Assembly: GCF_013044505.1 (NCBI RefSeq)
Contig: NZ_JABERD010000081.1
Coordinates: 1-39,966 of the forward strand
Direction: 5' to 3'
Source of the DNA: Streptomyces sp. S3(2020)
GTDB lineage: Bacteria; Actinomycetota; Actinomycetes; Streptomycetales; Streptomycetaceae
Length of the DNA stretch: 39,966 nt
This document shows, piece after piece, positions 32,085 to 39,966 of this stretch. The notes under the pieces were generated by a model. The model was given only the letters and a program-made list of their open reading frames with translations. It was not told where the DNA came from and did not search any database. A program made the translations under genes and the position numbers. Each line of letters opens with the position of its first letter. The first letter of the stretch is position 1.

Positions 32085-34172
32085 TCAGTCGCCGTTACCC
32101 GGCATCGGCGTCGTCTTCTGGATCTGCAGCAGGAACTCGCCGTTCGACTTCGTCTGCTTCATCTTGTCGAGGAGCAGTTCGATCGCCTGCTGGGAGTCGA
32201 GCGCGTGCAGCACCCGGCGCAGCTTCCAGGTGATGGCGAGCTCGTCGCTGCCGAGCAGGATCTCTTCCTTACGGGTGCCGGACGCGTCCACGTCCACCGC
32301 CGGGAAGATGCGCTTGTCGGCGAGCTTGCGGTCGAGCTTGAGCTCGGCGTTGCCGGTGCCCTTGAACTCCTCGAAGATGACCTCGTCCATGCGGGACCCG
32401 GTGTCCACCAGGGCGGTGGCGAGGATGGTCAGCGAACCGCCGTCCTCGATGTTGCGGGCCGCGCCGAAGAAGCGCTTCGGGGGGTACAGGGCGGTCGAGT
32501 CGACACCACCGGACAGGATGCGGCCGGAGGCCGGGGCGGCGAGGTTGTACGCACGGCCCAGACGCGTGATCGAGTCGAGCAGGACGACGACGTCGTGACC
32601 CAGCTCCACCAGGCGCTTGGCGCGCTCGATGGCCAGCTCGGCGACCGTGGTGTGGTCCTCGGCCGGGCGGTCGAAGGTCGAGGAGATGACCTCGCCCTTG
32701 ACCGACCGCTGCATGTCGGTGACCTCTTCCGGACGCTCGTCGACCAGGACGACCATCAGGTGGCACTCGGGGTTGTTGTGCGTGATCGCGTTGGCGATGG
32801 CCTGCATGATCATGGTCTTGCCGGTCTTCGGCGGGGCCACGATCAGACCGCGCTGGCCCTTACCGATCGGCGCGACGAGGTCGATGATGCGGGTGGTGAG
32901 GATGCCCGGGTCCGTCTCCAGCCGGAGGCGGTCCTGCGGGTACAGCGGCGTCAGCTTGTTGAACTCCGGCCGCCCGCGCCCGGATTCGGGCGCCATGCCG
33001 TTGACGGAGTCGAGACGCACGAGCGCGTTGAACTTCTCGCGACGCTCGCCGTCCTTGGGCTGACGGACCGCACCCGTGATGTGGTCGCCCTTGCGCAGGC
33101 CGTTCTTGCGGACCTGGGCGAGGGAGACGTACACGTCGTTGGGGCCCGGGAGGTAACCCGACGTACGGATGAAGGCGTAGTTGTCGAGGATGTCCAGGAT
33201 GCCCGCGACGGGGATCAGGACGTCGTCGTCGGCGACCTGCGGCTCGGCGGTGCCGCCGATCTCGTCACGGCCTCGACGGCCACGACGGTCCCGGTAACGG
33301 CCGCGACGGCCACGGCGGCCGTCCCCGAAGTCGTCGTCGTCCTGCGGGCCGGCATTGCGGTCCTGACGGCCGCCGCCCTGCTGCTGTCCCTGCTGCTGGC
33401 CGCGCTGGCCGCCCTGCTGGTCGTCGCCCTTGCCGCGGCGGTCGCGGTCCCGGCCGCCCCGCTCACGGTCACCGCGGTCGGCACGGTCGGTGCGGTCGCC
33501 GCGGTCCCGGCGGTCGCGACGGCCCTGACGGCCGTCCGCGTCACCGGCGTCGCCCTGCGGCTGCGCGGGCGTCTCGGCCTTGGGCTCGCTCTTCGCCTCG
33601 GCCACCACCGTCTCGGGGCTGCCTGCGTCGGCCGTGGCACGGCGACGACGGCGCTCCGCGGGAGCGGCATCCTCTCCCCCACGCTCGGCTTCTCCCCCAC
33701 GCTCGGCTGCGCTCGCGCGGGAGGTACCCCCATCGCGGGAGGGGCCCCCAGCGGGCTGGCCGGGGATCTCGATCTGCTGCTGGGCCACGGCCTTCTCAGC
33801 GGGGGCCTCGGCCGCCTTCTCCGCCTTCTTCTCGGCGGCGTCGCCGGTACGGGCCTTGGAGGTGGCGCGGCGCTTGGGCTTGGTCTCGGCGGCGTCGCCC
33901 GCGGGGGCGGACGCGGCCTTCGCCGGGGCGGCACCACCGCCGGCCTGCGCCTCCTTGATGACCTCGATCAGCTGGCTCTTGCGCATACGCGCGGTGCCCC
34001 TGATGCCGAGGCCGGATGCGACCTGCTGCAGCTCGGCCAGCACCATGCCCTCGAGGCCGGTACCGCGGCGCCGCCGGGAGCCGGCACCGCTGGCAGGCGC
34101 GGAGGCGTCCGTGGCGGGCGCGGCAGCGGTCTCCTCGACACGTGCGCCCATCAGATCGGTGGTGTCGCTCAC
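32085..34172 (-). CDS. rho: transcription termination factor Rho
   Basis: A 695-residue Rho hexameric RNA helicase. The N-terminal helical domain (EGMVLAELQQVASGLGIRGTARMRKSQLIEVI) is followed by a ~230-residue low-complexity insertion rich in Arg, Asp, Gly and Gln. This insertion is typical of high-GC actinobacteria and lengthens RNA binding. The cold-shock-like RNA domain contains VAGILDILDNYAFIRTSGYLPG. The ATPase core has GQRGLIVAPPKTGKT (K452), VVLLDSITRLGRA and the Q/R-loop segments, and ends KTTPMPGNGD. GTG 34172 follows GGAAGGA. A tandem 18-bp repeat and an intergenic-type repeat lie inside the variable insertion. The long leader suggests autogenous control. Confidence 0.96.
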   Translation of the reverse strand: MSDTTDLMGARVEETAAAPATDASAPASGAGSRRRRGTGLEGMVLAELQQVASGLGIRGTARMRKSQLIEVIKEAQAGGGAAPAKAASAPAGDAAETKPKRRATSKARTGDAAEKKAEKAAEAPAEKAVAQQQIEIPGQPAGGPSRDGGTSRASAAERGGEAERGGEDAAPAERRRRRATADAGSPETVVAEAKSEPKAETPAQPQGDAGDADGRQGRRDRRDRGDRTDRADRGDRERGGRDRDRRGKGDDQQGGQRGQQQGQQQGGGRQDRNAGPQDDDDFGDGRRGRRGRYRDRRGRRGRDEIGGTAEPQVADDDVLIPVAGILDILDNYAFIRTSGYLPGPNDVYVSLAQVRKNGLRKGDHITGAVRQPKDGERREKFNALVRLDSVNGMAPESGRGRPEFNKLTPLYPQDRLRLETDPGILTTRIIDLVAPIGKGQRGLIVAPPKTGKTMIMQAIANAITHNNPECHLMVVLVDERPEEVTDMQRSVKGEVISSTFDRPAEDHTTVAELAIERAKRLVELGHDVVVLLDSITRLGRAYNLAAPASGRILSGGVDSTALYPPKRFFGAARNIEDGGSLTILATALVDTGSRMDEVIFEEFKGTGNAELKLDRKLADKRIFPAVDVDASGTRKEEILLGSDELAITWKLRRVLHALDSQQAIELLLDKMKQTKSNGEFLLQIQKTTPMPGNGD
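33673..33750. repeat. Streptomyces intergenic-type palindromic repeat inside rho
   Basis: TCTCCCCCACGCTCGGCT occurs twice in perfect tandem (33673-33690, 33691-33708). It is followed by GCGCTCGCGCGGGAGGTACC and then CCCATCGCGGGAGGGGCCCC. Together these resemble the GC-rich repeat common between Streptomyces genes (GTGGGGGAG...CTCGAGCG...GGTCCCCC type). Here it is in frame and encodes AERGGE-AERGGE plus GGPSRDGGTSR. Confidence 0.6.
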
Positions 34173-34597
34173 GAAGGGTCCTTCCCTGGAGCGGACGTCG
34201 GCCTGTCTGGCTCGGCGACCGTTTGTGCTGTCCGACGGCGATCCCATTTTTGTGGACCGTGCCGGGGCGGTGGTCCGCCTGGACGGCGGAAGAAATATCT
34301 GGTGATGGCGCTTCCCAAAGCACTGACACCGACTGTCTGTGTCACGTGGCTCGGTCGCACCGGTTCCGGAGCGTGCCCGGCAAGTCGCTCAGTGCTCGCG
34401 TACGAGATACAGCCCACGTACGTCGTACGAAACACAGTGCGGCTTGGGAGGCTCCCGGAAGAATGTCTGTCCCGGACGGGGACGTGAAGCACCTCGCCAT
34501 GGTGGGGTCGGGTGCAGACTTGAGGTTAACACTACCGGATCCAACAAACATTCCCCCTCTCCAAATCCGGCTCGCCGCCGGTTTTCAGATGTCGCTG
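34173..34597 (-). promoter_or_regulatory. 425-bp gap: rho promoter and long leader
   Basis: No convincing gene. On the minus strand TAGTGT (34534-34529) is a plausible -10, predicting a start near 34522 and a ~350-nt rho leader. Short frames open in the leader (for example ATG 34500 to 34342) but lack support. Nearest thrB, CCGGC-TCGCC-GCCGG (34567-34581) is a small hairpin that may end thrB. Confidence 0.5.
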
Positions 34598-35527
34598 TCA
34601 GATGTCACTGGTGGAAGCGAGCGGCAGCACACACGCTCCCTGAGCATCGAGTTCGAGCCGGTTGGCGGCCCAGCCCTCGCCTGCCAGATGGGCCACCTTG
34701 TCCGCGCTGTCCTCGTCGACCAGCGCGAGAACGGTGGGCCCCGCTCCGGAAATCACGGCCGGAACTCCGTCCGCCCTCAAGCGCTCCACGAGCGCGGCAC
34801 TCTCCGGCATGGCCGGAGCCCGGTATTCCTGGTGCAGCCGGTCCTCGGTCGCGGGCAGCAGCAGCTCGGGGCGCCGGGTGAGGGCCTCGACGAGCAGTGC
34901 GGCGCGGCCCGCGTTGGCGGCGGCGTCGACGTGCGGCACGGTGCGCGGCAGCAGTCCGCGCGCGGTCTCGGTGAGCACCGGCTTCCCGGGCACGAAAACC
35001 ACCGGAACGATGGAACGGTCGGGCTCCATCCTGATCGCCCGGGCGGCGCCGGCCTCCATCCAGGAGAGCGTGAAACCGCCGAGCAGACACGCCGCGACAT
35101 TGTCGGGGTGGCCCTCGATCTCGGTCGCGAGCTCCAGGAGCGCGGTGTCGTCGAGCCTGGACTCGCCGCCTATGGTCACGGCACGCGCGGCGACGATGCC
35201 CGCGCAGATGGCGGCCGAGGAGGAGCCGAGGCCACGGCCGTGCGGGATGCGGTTGGCGCACACGATCTCGAGGCCGCGCGGCTGTCCGCCGAGCAGGTCG
35301 AAGGCGGTGCGCAGGGACCGTACGAGCAGGTGCTTCTCGTCGCGCGGGAGGGTCTCGCTGCCCTCACCCGCGATGTCGATGTGCAGCCCGGAGTCGGCCA
35401 CCCGGACGACGACGTCGTCGTAGAGCCCCAGCGACAGGCCCAGGGCGTCGAAGCCCGGGCCGAGGTTGGCGCTGGTGGCGGGGACGCGCACCCGGACGGC
35501 GGCGGCGCGGAACGCTGGACCGGCCAT
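34598..35527 (-). CDS. thrB: homoserine kinase
   Basis: A 309-residue GHMP-family kinase that phosphorylates homoserine in threonine synthesis. It shows PATSANLGPGFDALG at the N-terminus, the ATP-binding motif IPHGRGLGSSSAAI and the C-terminal ISGAGPTVLAL. ATG 35527 (MAGPAFRAAAVRVRVP) has AAGGAGAG ~12 bp upstream. It lies 269 bp downstream of thrC, so it likely has its own promoter (next feature). Confidence 0.96.
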   Translation of the reverse strand: MAGPAFRAAAVRVRVPATSANLGPGFDALGLSLGLYDDVVVRVADSGLHIDIAGEGSETLPRDEKHLLVRSLRTAFDLLGGQPRGLEIVCANRIPHGRGLGSSSAAICAGIVAARAVTIGGESRLDDTALLELATEIEGHPDNVAACLLGGFTLSWMEAGAARAIRMEPDRSIVPVVFVPGKPVLTETARGLLPRTVPHVDAAANAGRAALLVEALTRRPELLLPATEDRLHQEYRAPAMPESAALVERLRADGVPAVISGAGPTVLALVDEDSADKVAHLAGEGWAANRLELDAQGACVLPLASTSDI

Positions 35528-35657
35528 CGCTCGATGACTCTCCTTGAGCTGCGTGATTGTCGAAGACATTCGATACGTACCTGGAAACCCTCGGGTCGCG
35601 GAGATGACGCGACACCCGACCATGCGCGGGGGCATATGCGGCGGGCGGATTCAGTAC

Positions 35658-35663
35658 AGCCTA
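35658..35663 (-). promoter_or_regulatory. candidate -10 box for thrB
   Basis: TAGGCT on the minus strand in the 269-bp thrC-thrB gap. The -35 is weak. Two small GC hairpins near 35733-35778 could end the thrC transcript. Nothing else is seen in the gap. Confidence 0.35.
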
Positions 35664-35796
35664 TCGAAGGAAGGTTCTGTGGCGACATAGGGCGCACAGG
35701 AGGCGCACGATGCGTGTCGTAAGCCCCCCGTGCACCCCCTCTATAGGGTGTCGTCCGGTGCCGCCCCCTGTAGGGATGTCGCTGCGGGCATGTCTC

Positions 35797-36855
35797 TTAT
35801 GCGAGGCCGAGGCGCTCGGCCGCCGTCACCGCGTCGACCGGGACGGTGACCGGCTGCGGGGCGCCCGCGACGGCCCAGTCGGGGTCCTTGAGGCCGTTGC
35901 CGGTGACGGTGCACACGATCTTCTGGCCCGGGTCGACCAGGCCCTGCTCGGCGGCCTTCAGCAGACCGGCGACGGACGCGGCGGAGGCGGGCTCCACGAA
36001 GACACCCTCCTGCGCGGCCAACAGGCGGTAGGCGCGCAGGATCTCACGGTCCGTCACCTCGTCGATGAGGCCGCCGGACTCGTCCCGCGCCGCGAGGGCG
36101 TAGTTCCAGGACGCCGGGTTACCGATGCGGATGGCGGTGGCGATCGTCGACGGGTCCTTGACGACCTCGCCGCGCACGATCGGGGCACTGCCGGAGGCCT
36201 GGAAGCCCCACATACGGGGGGTCTTCGCGGCGATGCCGTCGGCGGCGTACTCCTTGTAGCCCTTCCAGTACGCGGTGATGTTGCCCGCGTTGCCGACCGG
36301 GAGGACGTGGATGTCGGGTGCGTCGCCGAGCATGTCCACGATCTCGAAGGCGGCGGTCTTCTGGCCCTCGATGCGCACGGGGTTGACCGAATTGACCAGC
36401 GCCACGGGGTAGTTGTCGCTCAGAGCGCGGGCCAGGGTGAGGCAGTCGTCGAAGTTGCCGTCGACCTGGAGGATCTTCGCGCCGTGGATGAGCGCCTGGC
36501 CCATCTTGCCGAGCGCGATCTTCCCCTGCGGGACGAGTACGGCGGAGACCATGCCGGCGCGCACGGCGTACGCCGCGGCGGAGGCCGACGTGTTGCCGGT
36601 GGAGGCGCAGATGACGGCCTTCGCGCCCTCCTCCTTGGCCCGGGTGATGGCCATGGTCATGCCGCGGTCCTTGAAGGACCCCGTCGGGTTCGCGCCCTCC
36701 ACCTTGAGGTGGACCTCGCAGCCCGTGCGCTCGGAGAGCACCTGCGCGGGGACGAGGGGCGTGCCGCCCTCGCGGAGCGTCACGACCGGCGTGCTGTCGG
36801 AGACGGGCAGCCGGTCCCGGTACTCCTCGATGATTCCGCGCCACTGGTGGGTCAT
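35797..36855 (-). CDS. thrC: threonine synthase
   Basis: A 352-residue fold-type II PLP enzyme that converts phosphohomoserine to threonine. The PLP lysine is K62 in GSFKDRGMTMAI. The phosphate-binding loop is LPVGNAGNITAYW, and ASTGNTSASAAAYA binds substrate. The length is that of the short class. ATG 36855 lies 6 bp after the hom stop with GGAGAG inside the end of hom, so the two are co-transcribed. Confidence 0.97.
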   Translation of the reverse strand: MTHQWRGIIEEYRDRLPVSDSTPVVTLREGGTPLVPAQVLSERTGCEVHLKVEGANPTGSFKDRGMTMAITRAKEEGAKAVICASTGNTSASAAAYAVRAGMVSAVLVPQGKIALGKMGQALIHGAKILQVDGNFDDCLTLARALSDNYPVALVNSVNPVRIEGQKTAAFEIVDMLGDAPDIHVLPVGNAGNITAYWKGYKEYAADGIAAKTPRMWGFQASGSAPIVRGEVVKDPSTIATAIRIGNPASWNYALAARDESGGLIDEVTDREILRAYRLLAAQEGVFVEPASAASVAGLLKAAEQGLVDPGQKIVCTVTGNGLKDPDWAVAGAPQPVTVPVDAVTAAERLGLA

Positions 36856-36861
36856 TGCTGG

Positions 36862-38163
36862 TTACTCTCCTTCAACCCGCATGATGCTGGCGACACCGCG
36901 CACGGTGTCGAGCTTGCGCAACGCCTCGACGGTCCCGGAGAGGGAGGCGTCGGACGCGCGGTGGGTCACGACGACGAGGGACGCCTCGCCGGCGCTGTCT
37001 TGTCGCCCTTGCTGGCGCACCGTATCGATGGAAACCCCGTGCTCGGCGAACACGGTCGCGACCTGGGCGAGAACACCCGGTTTGTCGGCGACATCGAGAC
37101 TGATGTGATACCGCGTGAAGACCTCGCCCATGCCCGAGACGGGCAGGGCCGCGTACGCGGACTCGCCGGGACCGGTCGCACCATTGAGCCGGTTCCGGCA
37201 GACGGCGACGAGGTCGCCGAGCACGGCCGAGGCGGTGGGGGCACCACCGGCGCCGGGGCCGTAGAACATGAGCTGACCGGCGGCGTCGGACTCGACGAAG
37301 ACGGCGTTGTACGCGCCGCGCACGGAGGCCAGCGGGTGGGTCAGCGGGATCATCGCGGGGTGCACGCGCGCGGTGACGGACCCGCCGTCCTCGGCGCGCT
37401 CGCAGATGGCGAGCAGCTTGATGGTGCAGCCCATGTTCTTCGCGGAGGCGAAGTCTGCCGCGGTGACCTCGGTCATCCCCTCGCGGTAGACGTCGTCGAG
37501 ACGCACACGCGTGTGGAAGGCGATACCGGCGAGGATGGCGGCCTTGGCGGCGGCGTCGAAGGCCTCGACGTCGGCGGTCGGGTCGGCCTCGGCGTACCCC
37601 AGGGCGGTGGCCTCGTCGAGGGCCTCCTGGTAGCCGGCGCCCGTGGAGTCCATCTTGTCGAGGATGAAGTTGGTCGTGCCGTTGACGATCCCGAGAACCC
37701 GGTTCACCTTGTCGCCGGCGAGGGACTCGCGCAGCGGGCGGATCAGCGGGATGGCACCGGCGACGGCGGCCTCGTAGTAGAGGTCCGCGTCGTGGTCCTC
37801 GGCAGCGGCGTGCAGGGCCGCGCCGTCCTGGGCGAGGAGCGCCTTGTTGGCGGAGACGACGGAGGCGCCGTGCTCGAAGGCGGTGGTGATGAGGGAGCGG
37901 GCGGGCTCGATGCCGCCGATGACCTCGACGACGACGTCGATGTCCCCGCGTTTGACCAGGGCGGTCGCGTCGGTGGTGACGAGCGCGGGGTCGATGCCCT
38001 CACGGACCTTGGAGGGCCGTCGCACGGCGACACCGGCGAGCTCGACGGGGGCGCCGATGCGCGCGGCGAGGTCGTCGGCGTGCGTCGTCATGATGCGCGC
38101 CACCTCTGAGCCGACAACCCCACAGCCCAGCAGCGCCACCTTCAGCGGACGCGTACGCATCAT
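36862..38163 (-). CDS. hom: homoserine dehydrogenase
   Basis: A 433-residue enzyme reducing aspartate semialdehyde to homoserine. The NAD(P) motif VALLGCGVVGSEVA opens the protein. VSANKALLA and GIVNGTTNFIL, AEADPTADVEAFDAAAK are the catalytic-domain motifs. A C-terminal ACT domain (YHISLDVADKPGVLAQVATVFAEHGVSI) gives threonine feedback control. Two adjacent ATGs (38163, 38160) follow GAGG; either may be used. Separated from lysA by a hairpin, it heads the hom-thrC unit. Confidence 0.97.
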   Translation of the reverse strand: MMRTRPLKVALLGCGVVGSEVARIMTTHADDLAARIGAPVELAGVAVRRPSKVREGIDPALVTTDATALVKRGDIDVVVEVIGGIEPARSLITTAFEHGASVVSANKALLAQDGAALHAAAEDHDADLYYEAAVAGAIPLIRPLRESLAGDKVNRVLGIVNGTTNFILDKMDSTGAGYQEALDEATALGYAEADPTADVEAFDAAAKAAILAGIAFHTRVRLDDVYREGMTEVTAADFASAKNMGCTIKLLAICERAEDGGSVTARVHPAMIPLTHPLASVRGAYNAVFVESDAAGQLMFYGPGAGGAPTASAVLGDLVAVCRNRLNGATGPGESAYAALPVSGMGEVFTRYHISLDVADKPGVLAQVATVFAEHGVSIDTVRQQGRQDSAGEASLVVVTHRASDASLSGTVEALRKLDTVRGVASIMRVEGE

Positions 38164-38267
38164 CCGACCTCGTTTCCTCATACCGTCTACGGTTGGACCA
38201 GTCTCACTCACCGGACGGGAGTTTCTACCCTTCGTCCGGATCGTGAGATGTCTATTTCATTTATACG

Positions 38268-38296
38268 GGGGTGGAAGACAGGAGATCTTCCACCCC
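38268..38296 (-). terminator. hairpin between lysA and hom
   Basis: GGGGTGGAAGA (38268-38278) pairs perfectly with 38286-38296. It lies ~14 bp after the lysA stop on the minus strand. TATAAA follows ~3 bp later and may be a -10 for hom. Confidence 0.7.
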
Positions 38297-38309
38297 TCGG
38301 CTTCGGGGC

Positions 38310-39701
38310 CTACCCGACGTCGAGACGCAGGAGGTCCTCCTCCGTCTCACGGCGGACGATGACCCGGGACGCACCGTCGTTCACCGCGACGACCGGCGGC
38401 CGCAGCACATGGTTGTAGTTGCTGGCCATGGACCGGCAGTAGGCACCCGTGGCCGGTACGGCGATGAGGTCACCGGGCGCGATGTCGGCCGGCAGGAACG
38501 CGTCCCGCACCACGATGTCCCCGCTCTCGCAGTGCTTGCCGACCACGCGGGTCAGCATCGGCTCCGCGTCCGAGGTCCTGGACACCAGCGCGACGGTGTA
38601 CTCGGCGTCGTACAGCGCGGTCCGGATGTTGTCGGACATGCCGCCGTCGACGGAGACGTAGGTGCGCAGGCCGTCGAGGGGCTTGGTGGTGCCGACCTCG
38701 TAGAGCGTGAAGGCGGTGGGGCCGACGATGGCGCGGCCCGGCTCGACGGAGATACGGGGGGTGCGGAGCTTGGCGGACTCGCACTCACGGGTGACGATCT
38801 CGGTGAGCGCCTTGGCGATCTCGTGGGGCTCGCGGGGGTCGTCGTCGGAGGTGTAGGCGATACCGAGGCCACCACCGAGGTCGATCTCGGGAAGCTCCAC
38901 GCCGTGCTCGTCACGGATGTCCTTCAGCAGCCCGACGACCCGGTGGGCGGCGACCTCGAAGCCGGACATGTCGAAGATCTGCGACCCGATGTGGGAGTGG
39001 ATGCCGATGAGCTCCAGGCCGTCCAGCTGAAGAGCCCGTCGTACGGCTTCGGCGGCCTGACCGCCGGCGAGCGGGATGCCGAACTTCTGGTCCTCGTGGG
39101 CGGTGGCGATGAACTCGTGCGTGTGGGCTTCCACGCCGACGGTGATACGGATCTGGACGCGCTGCCGCTTGCCGAGCTCCTGGGCGATGTGTGCGACGCG
39201 GACGATCTCCTGGAAGGAGTCGAGGACGATACGGCCGACGTCCGCGCGGATCGCCCGCTCGATCTCCTCCTTCGACTTGTTGTTGCCGTGGAAGGCGATG
39301 CGGTCGGCGGGCATACCGGCCGAGAGGGCGGTGGCGAGCTCGCCGCCGGAGCAGACGTCGAGGTTGAGCCCCTCCTCGTGCAGCCAGCGCACGACGGCGC
39401 GGGAGAGGAAGGCCTTGCCGGCGTAGAAGACGTCGGCGTCGTGCCCGAAGGCGGTACGCCATGCTCGCGCCCGGGCACGGAAGTCGGTCTCGTCGATGAC
39501 GTACGCGGGAGTGCCGTGCTCCTCGGCGAGCTGCGTGGCGGTGATGCCGCCGACGGTGAGGACACCGTCCTCGTTGCGCGTGACCGTCTGTGCCCAGACC
39601 TTGGGGTCGAGGGTGTTGAGGTCGGCGGGCGGCGCGGAGTAATGGCCCTCGGGGAGGACGTCGGCGTGACGGGGCCCGGCGGGGTGTGCGGAACGGCTCA
39701 T
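38310..39701 (-). CDS. lysA: diaminopimelate decarboxylase
   Basis: A 463-residue fold-type III PLP enzyme that performs the last step of lysine synthesis. The PLP lysine is K96 in VFYAGKAFLS. Further motifs are CSGGELATAL, HSHIGSQIFD, DLGGGLGIAY and SVEPGRAIVGP, with the substrate Cys/Glu region VVGKHCESGD near the C-terminus. ATG 39701 lies 17 bp after the stop of the ArgS-like gene, an operon arrangement shared with mycobacterial argS-lysA. Its RBS is weak (AGAG). Confidence 0.97.
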   Translation of the reverse strand: MSRSAHPAGPRHADVLPEGHYSAPPADLNTLDPKVWAQTVTRNEDGVLTVGGITATQLAEEHGTPAYVIDETDFRARARAWRTAFGHDADVFYAGKAFLSRAVVRWLHEEGLNLDVCSGGELATALSAGMPADRIAFHGNNKSKEEIERAIRADVGRIVLDSFQEIVRVAHIAQELGKRQRVQIRITVGVEAHTHEFIATAHEDQKFGIPLAGGQAAEAVRRALQLDGLELIGIHSHIGSQIFDMSGFEVAAHRVVGLLKDIRDEHGVELPEIDLGGGLGIAYTSDDDPREPHEIAKALTEIVTRECESAKLRTPRISVEPGRAIVGPTAFTLYEVGTTKPLDGLRTYVSVDGGMSDNIRTALYDAEYTVALVSRTSDAEPMLTRVVGKHCESGDIVVRDAFLPADIAPGDLIAVPATGAYCRSMASNYNHVLRPPVVAVNDGASRVIVRRETEEDLLRLDVG

Positions 39702-39718
39702 GGTCTGTGGCTGGCTCT

Positions 39719-39966
39719 CTAGATGTGGTCGGGTGCGTCGATGCCGAGCAGGGTCAGGCCGCCGGCCAGCACCGTCCCGGCGGCTTCGGCGAGCGCGAGC
39801 CGGGAGCGGTGGGCGACCGAGGGTTTCTCGTCGCCGAGCGGGAGGACCGTGGGGAGGAAGGGGAGGGTCGCGTCGGCGACGGTGACCAGGTGGCGGGCGA
39901 GGCGGTCCGGCGTACGGGCCACGGCGGCGGCGCCCAGGATCCGGGGGTGGTCGGCGAGGGCGGCGA
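39719..39966 (-). CDS. ArgS-like DALR anticodon-binding protein, C-terminal part
   Basis: The visible 82 codons run in from the right edge and end at TAG 39719. The sequence ALADHPRILGAAAVARTP and RLALAEAAGTVLAGGLTLLG is the helical DALR anticodon-binding domain that ends arginyl-tRNA synthetases, finishing GIDAPDHI where ArgS usually reads GVxAPExM. In many actinobacteria argS precedes lysA. In Streptomyces this place may be taken by an ArgS-related paralogue (called NrtL in some annotations). The catalytic domain is outside the window, so true synthetase and paralogue cannot be told apart. Confidence 0.75.
   Translation of the reverse strand, partial: AALADHPRILGAAAVARTPDRLARHLVTVADATLPFLPTVLPLGDEKPSVAHRSRLALAEAAGTVLAGGLTLLGIDAPDHI

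Noticed and set aside
33673..33708. The tandem repeat in rho as a CRISPR array or phase-variable tract
   Set aside because: Only two 18-bp copies with no spacers, and the unit is a multiple of three, so slippage would not shift the frame.
32049..34487. An 812-codon plus-strand open frame
   Set aside because: Antisense to rho. The residues are Leu/Ala/Gly/Arg low-complexity, and rho itself is unambiguous.
34342..34500. Possible leader peptide upstream of rho (about 52 codons from ATG 34500)
   Set aside because: No RBS and no conserved pattern. The third-position bias is weak, so it is treated as untranslated leader.
35710..39722. Long plus-strand open frames (799 and 483 codons) opposite thrC, hom and lysA
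   Set aside because: Shadows of conserved amino-acid synthesis genes; no RBS and no recognisable domains.

Overview
The window is high-GC actinobacterial DNA with strong G/C third-codon bias and GTG and TTG starts. Gene content and order point to a Streptomyces core chromosome: a chiC-chiR-chiS chitinase locus, a sigma-R-type promoter on rpmE, and an Arg/Asp/Gly-rich Rho. No tRNA, rRNA, CRISPR array, IS element, prophage or resistance cassette was seen. Most genes belong to an old actinobacterial gene block (lysA-hom-thrC-thrB-rho-rpmE-prfA-prmC-tsaC-wecA/rfe-atpIBEFHAGDC-DUF2550, with cobalamin adenosyltransferase and nucS further on). From memory, Mycobacterium has a similar order.

Layout. 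Positions 1-4000 hold the tail of an ABC ATPase, its permease, a small zinc-ribbon-like protein, a luciferase-family monooxygenase, a conserved 130-aa protein of unknown function and the mismatch endonuclease NucS. Positions 4000-9600 hold a membrane-anchored P-loop ATPase with a Ser/Thr/Pro-rich outer tail, a STAS anti-anti-sigma protein, 3-hydroxybutyryl-CoA dehydrogenase, a 62-aa ORF, a PduO-type adenosyltransferase and a membrane protein whose 3' end overlaps it antisense. Positions 9700-13530 hold the chitinase system: sensor kinase, response regulator and secreted GH18 chitinase, with two dre-like direct repeats at the chitinase promoter. Positions 13550-21910 hold a DUF2550-type protein and the complete F1Fo ATP synthase operon on the minus strand.

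Positions 22220-28680 hold a WecA/TagO-type transferase, a divergent serine hydroxymethyltransferase paralogue, a low-molecular-weight phosphatase-like protein whose nucleophilic Cys is Ser, then TsaC, PrmC, RF1 and zinc-type L31. The last four serve translation. Positions 28800-34600 hold an LCP cell-wall ligase, a secreted S1 protease with FG-GAP repeats, and Rho with a long leader. Positions 34600-39966 hold threonine and lysine synthesis (thrB, thrC, hom, lysA) and the C-terminus of an ArgS-like protein.

No wholly new multi-gene system is evident. The best leads are the phosphatase-like and SHMT-like pair set into conserved synteny, a Streptomyces intergenic-type repeat inside rho, a terminator-like hairpin between atpD and atpC, the chiC terminator lying inside the neighbouring gene, and the secreted protease between rho and the LCP gene.
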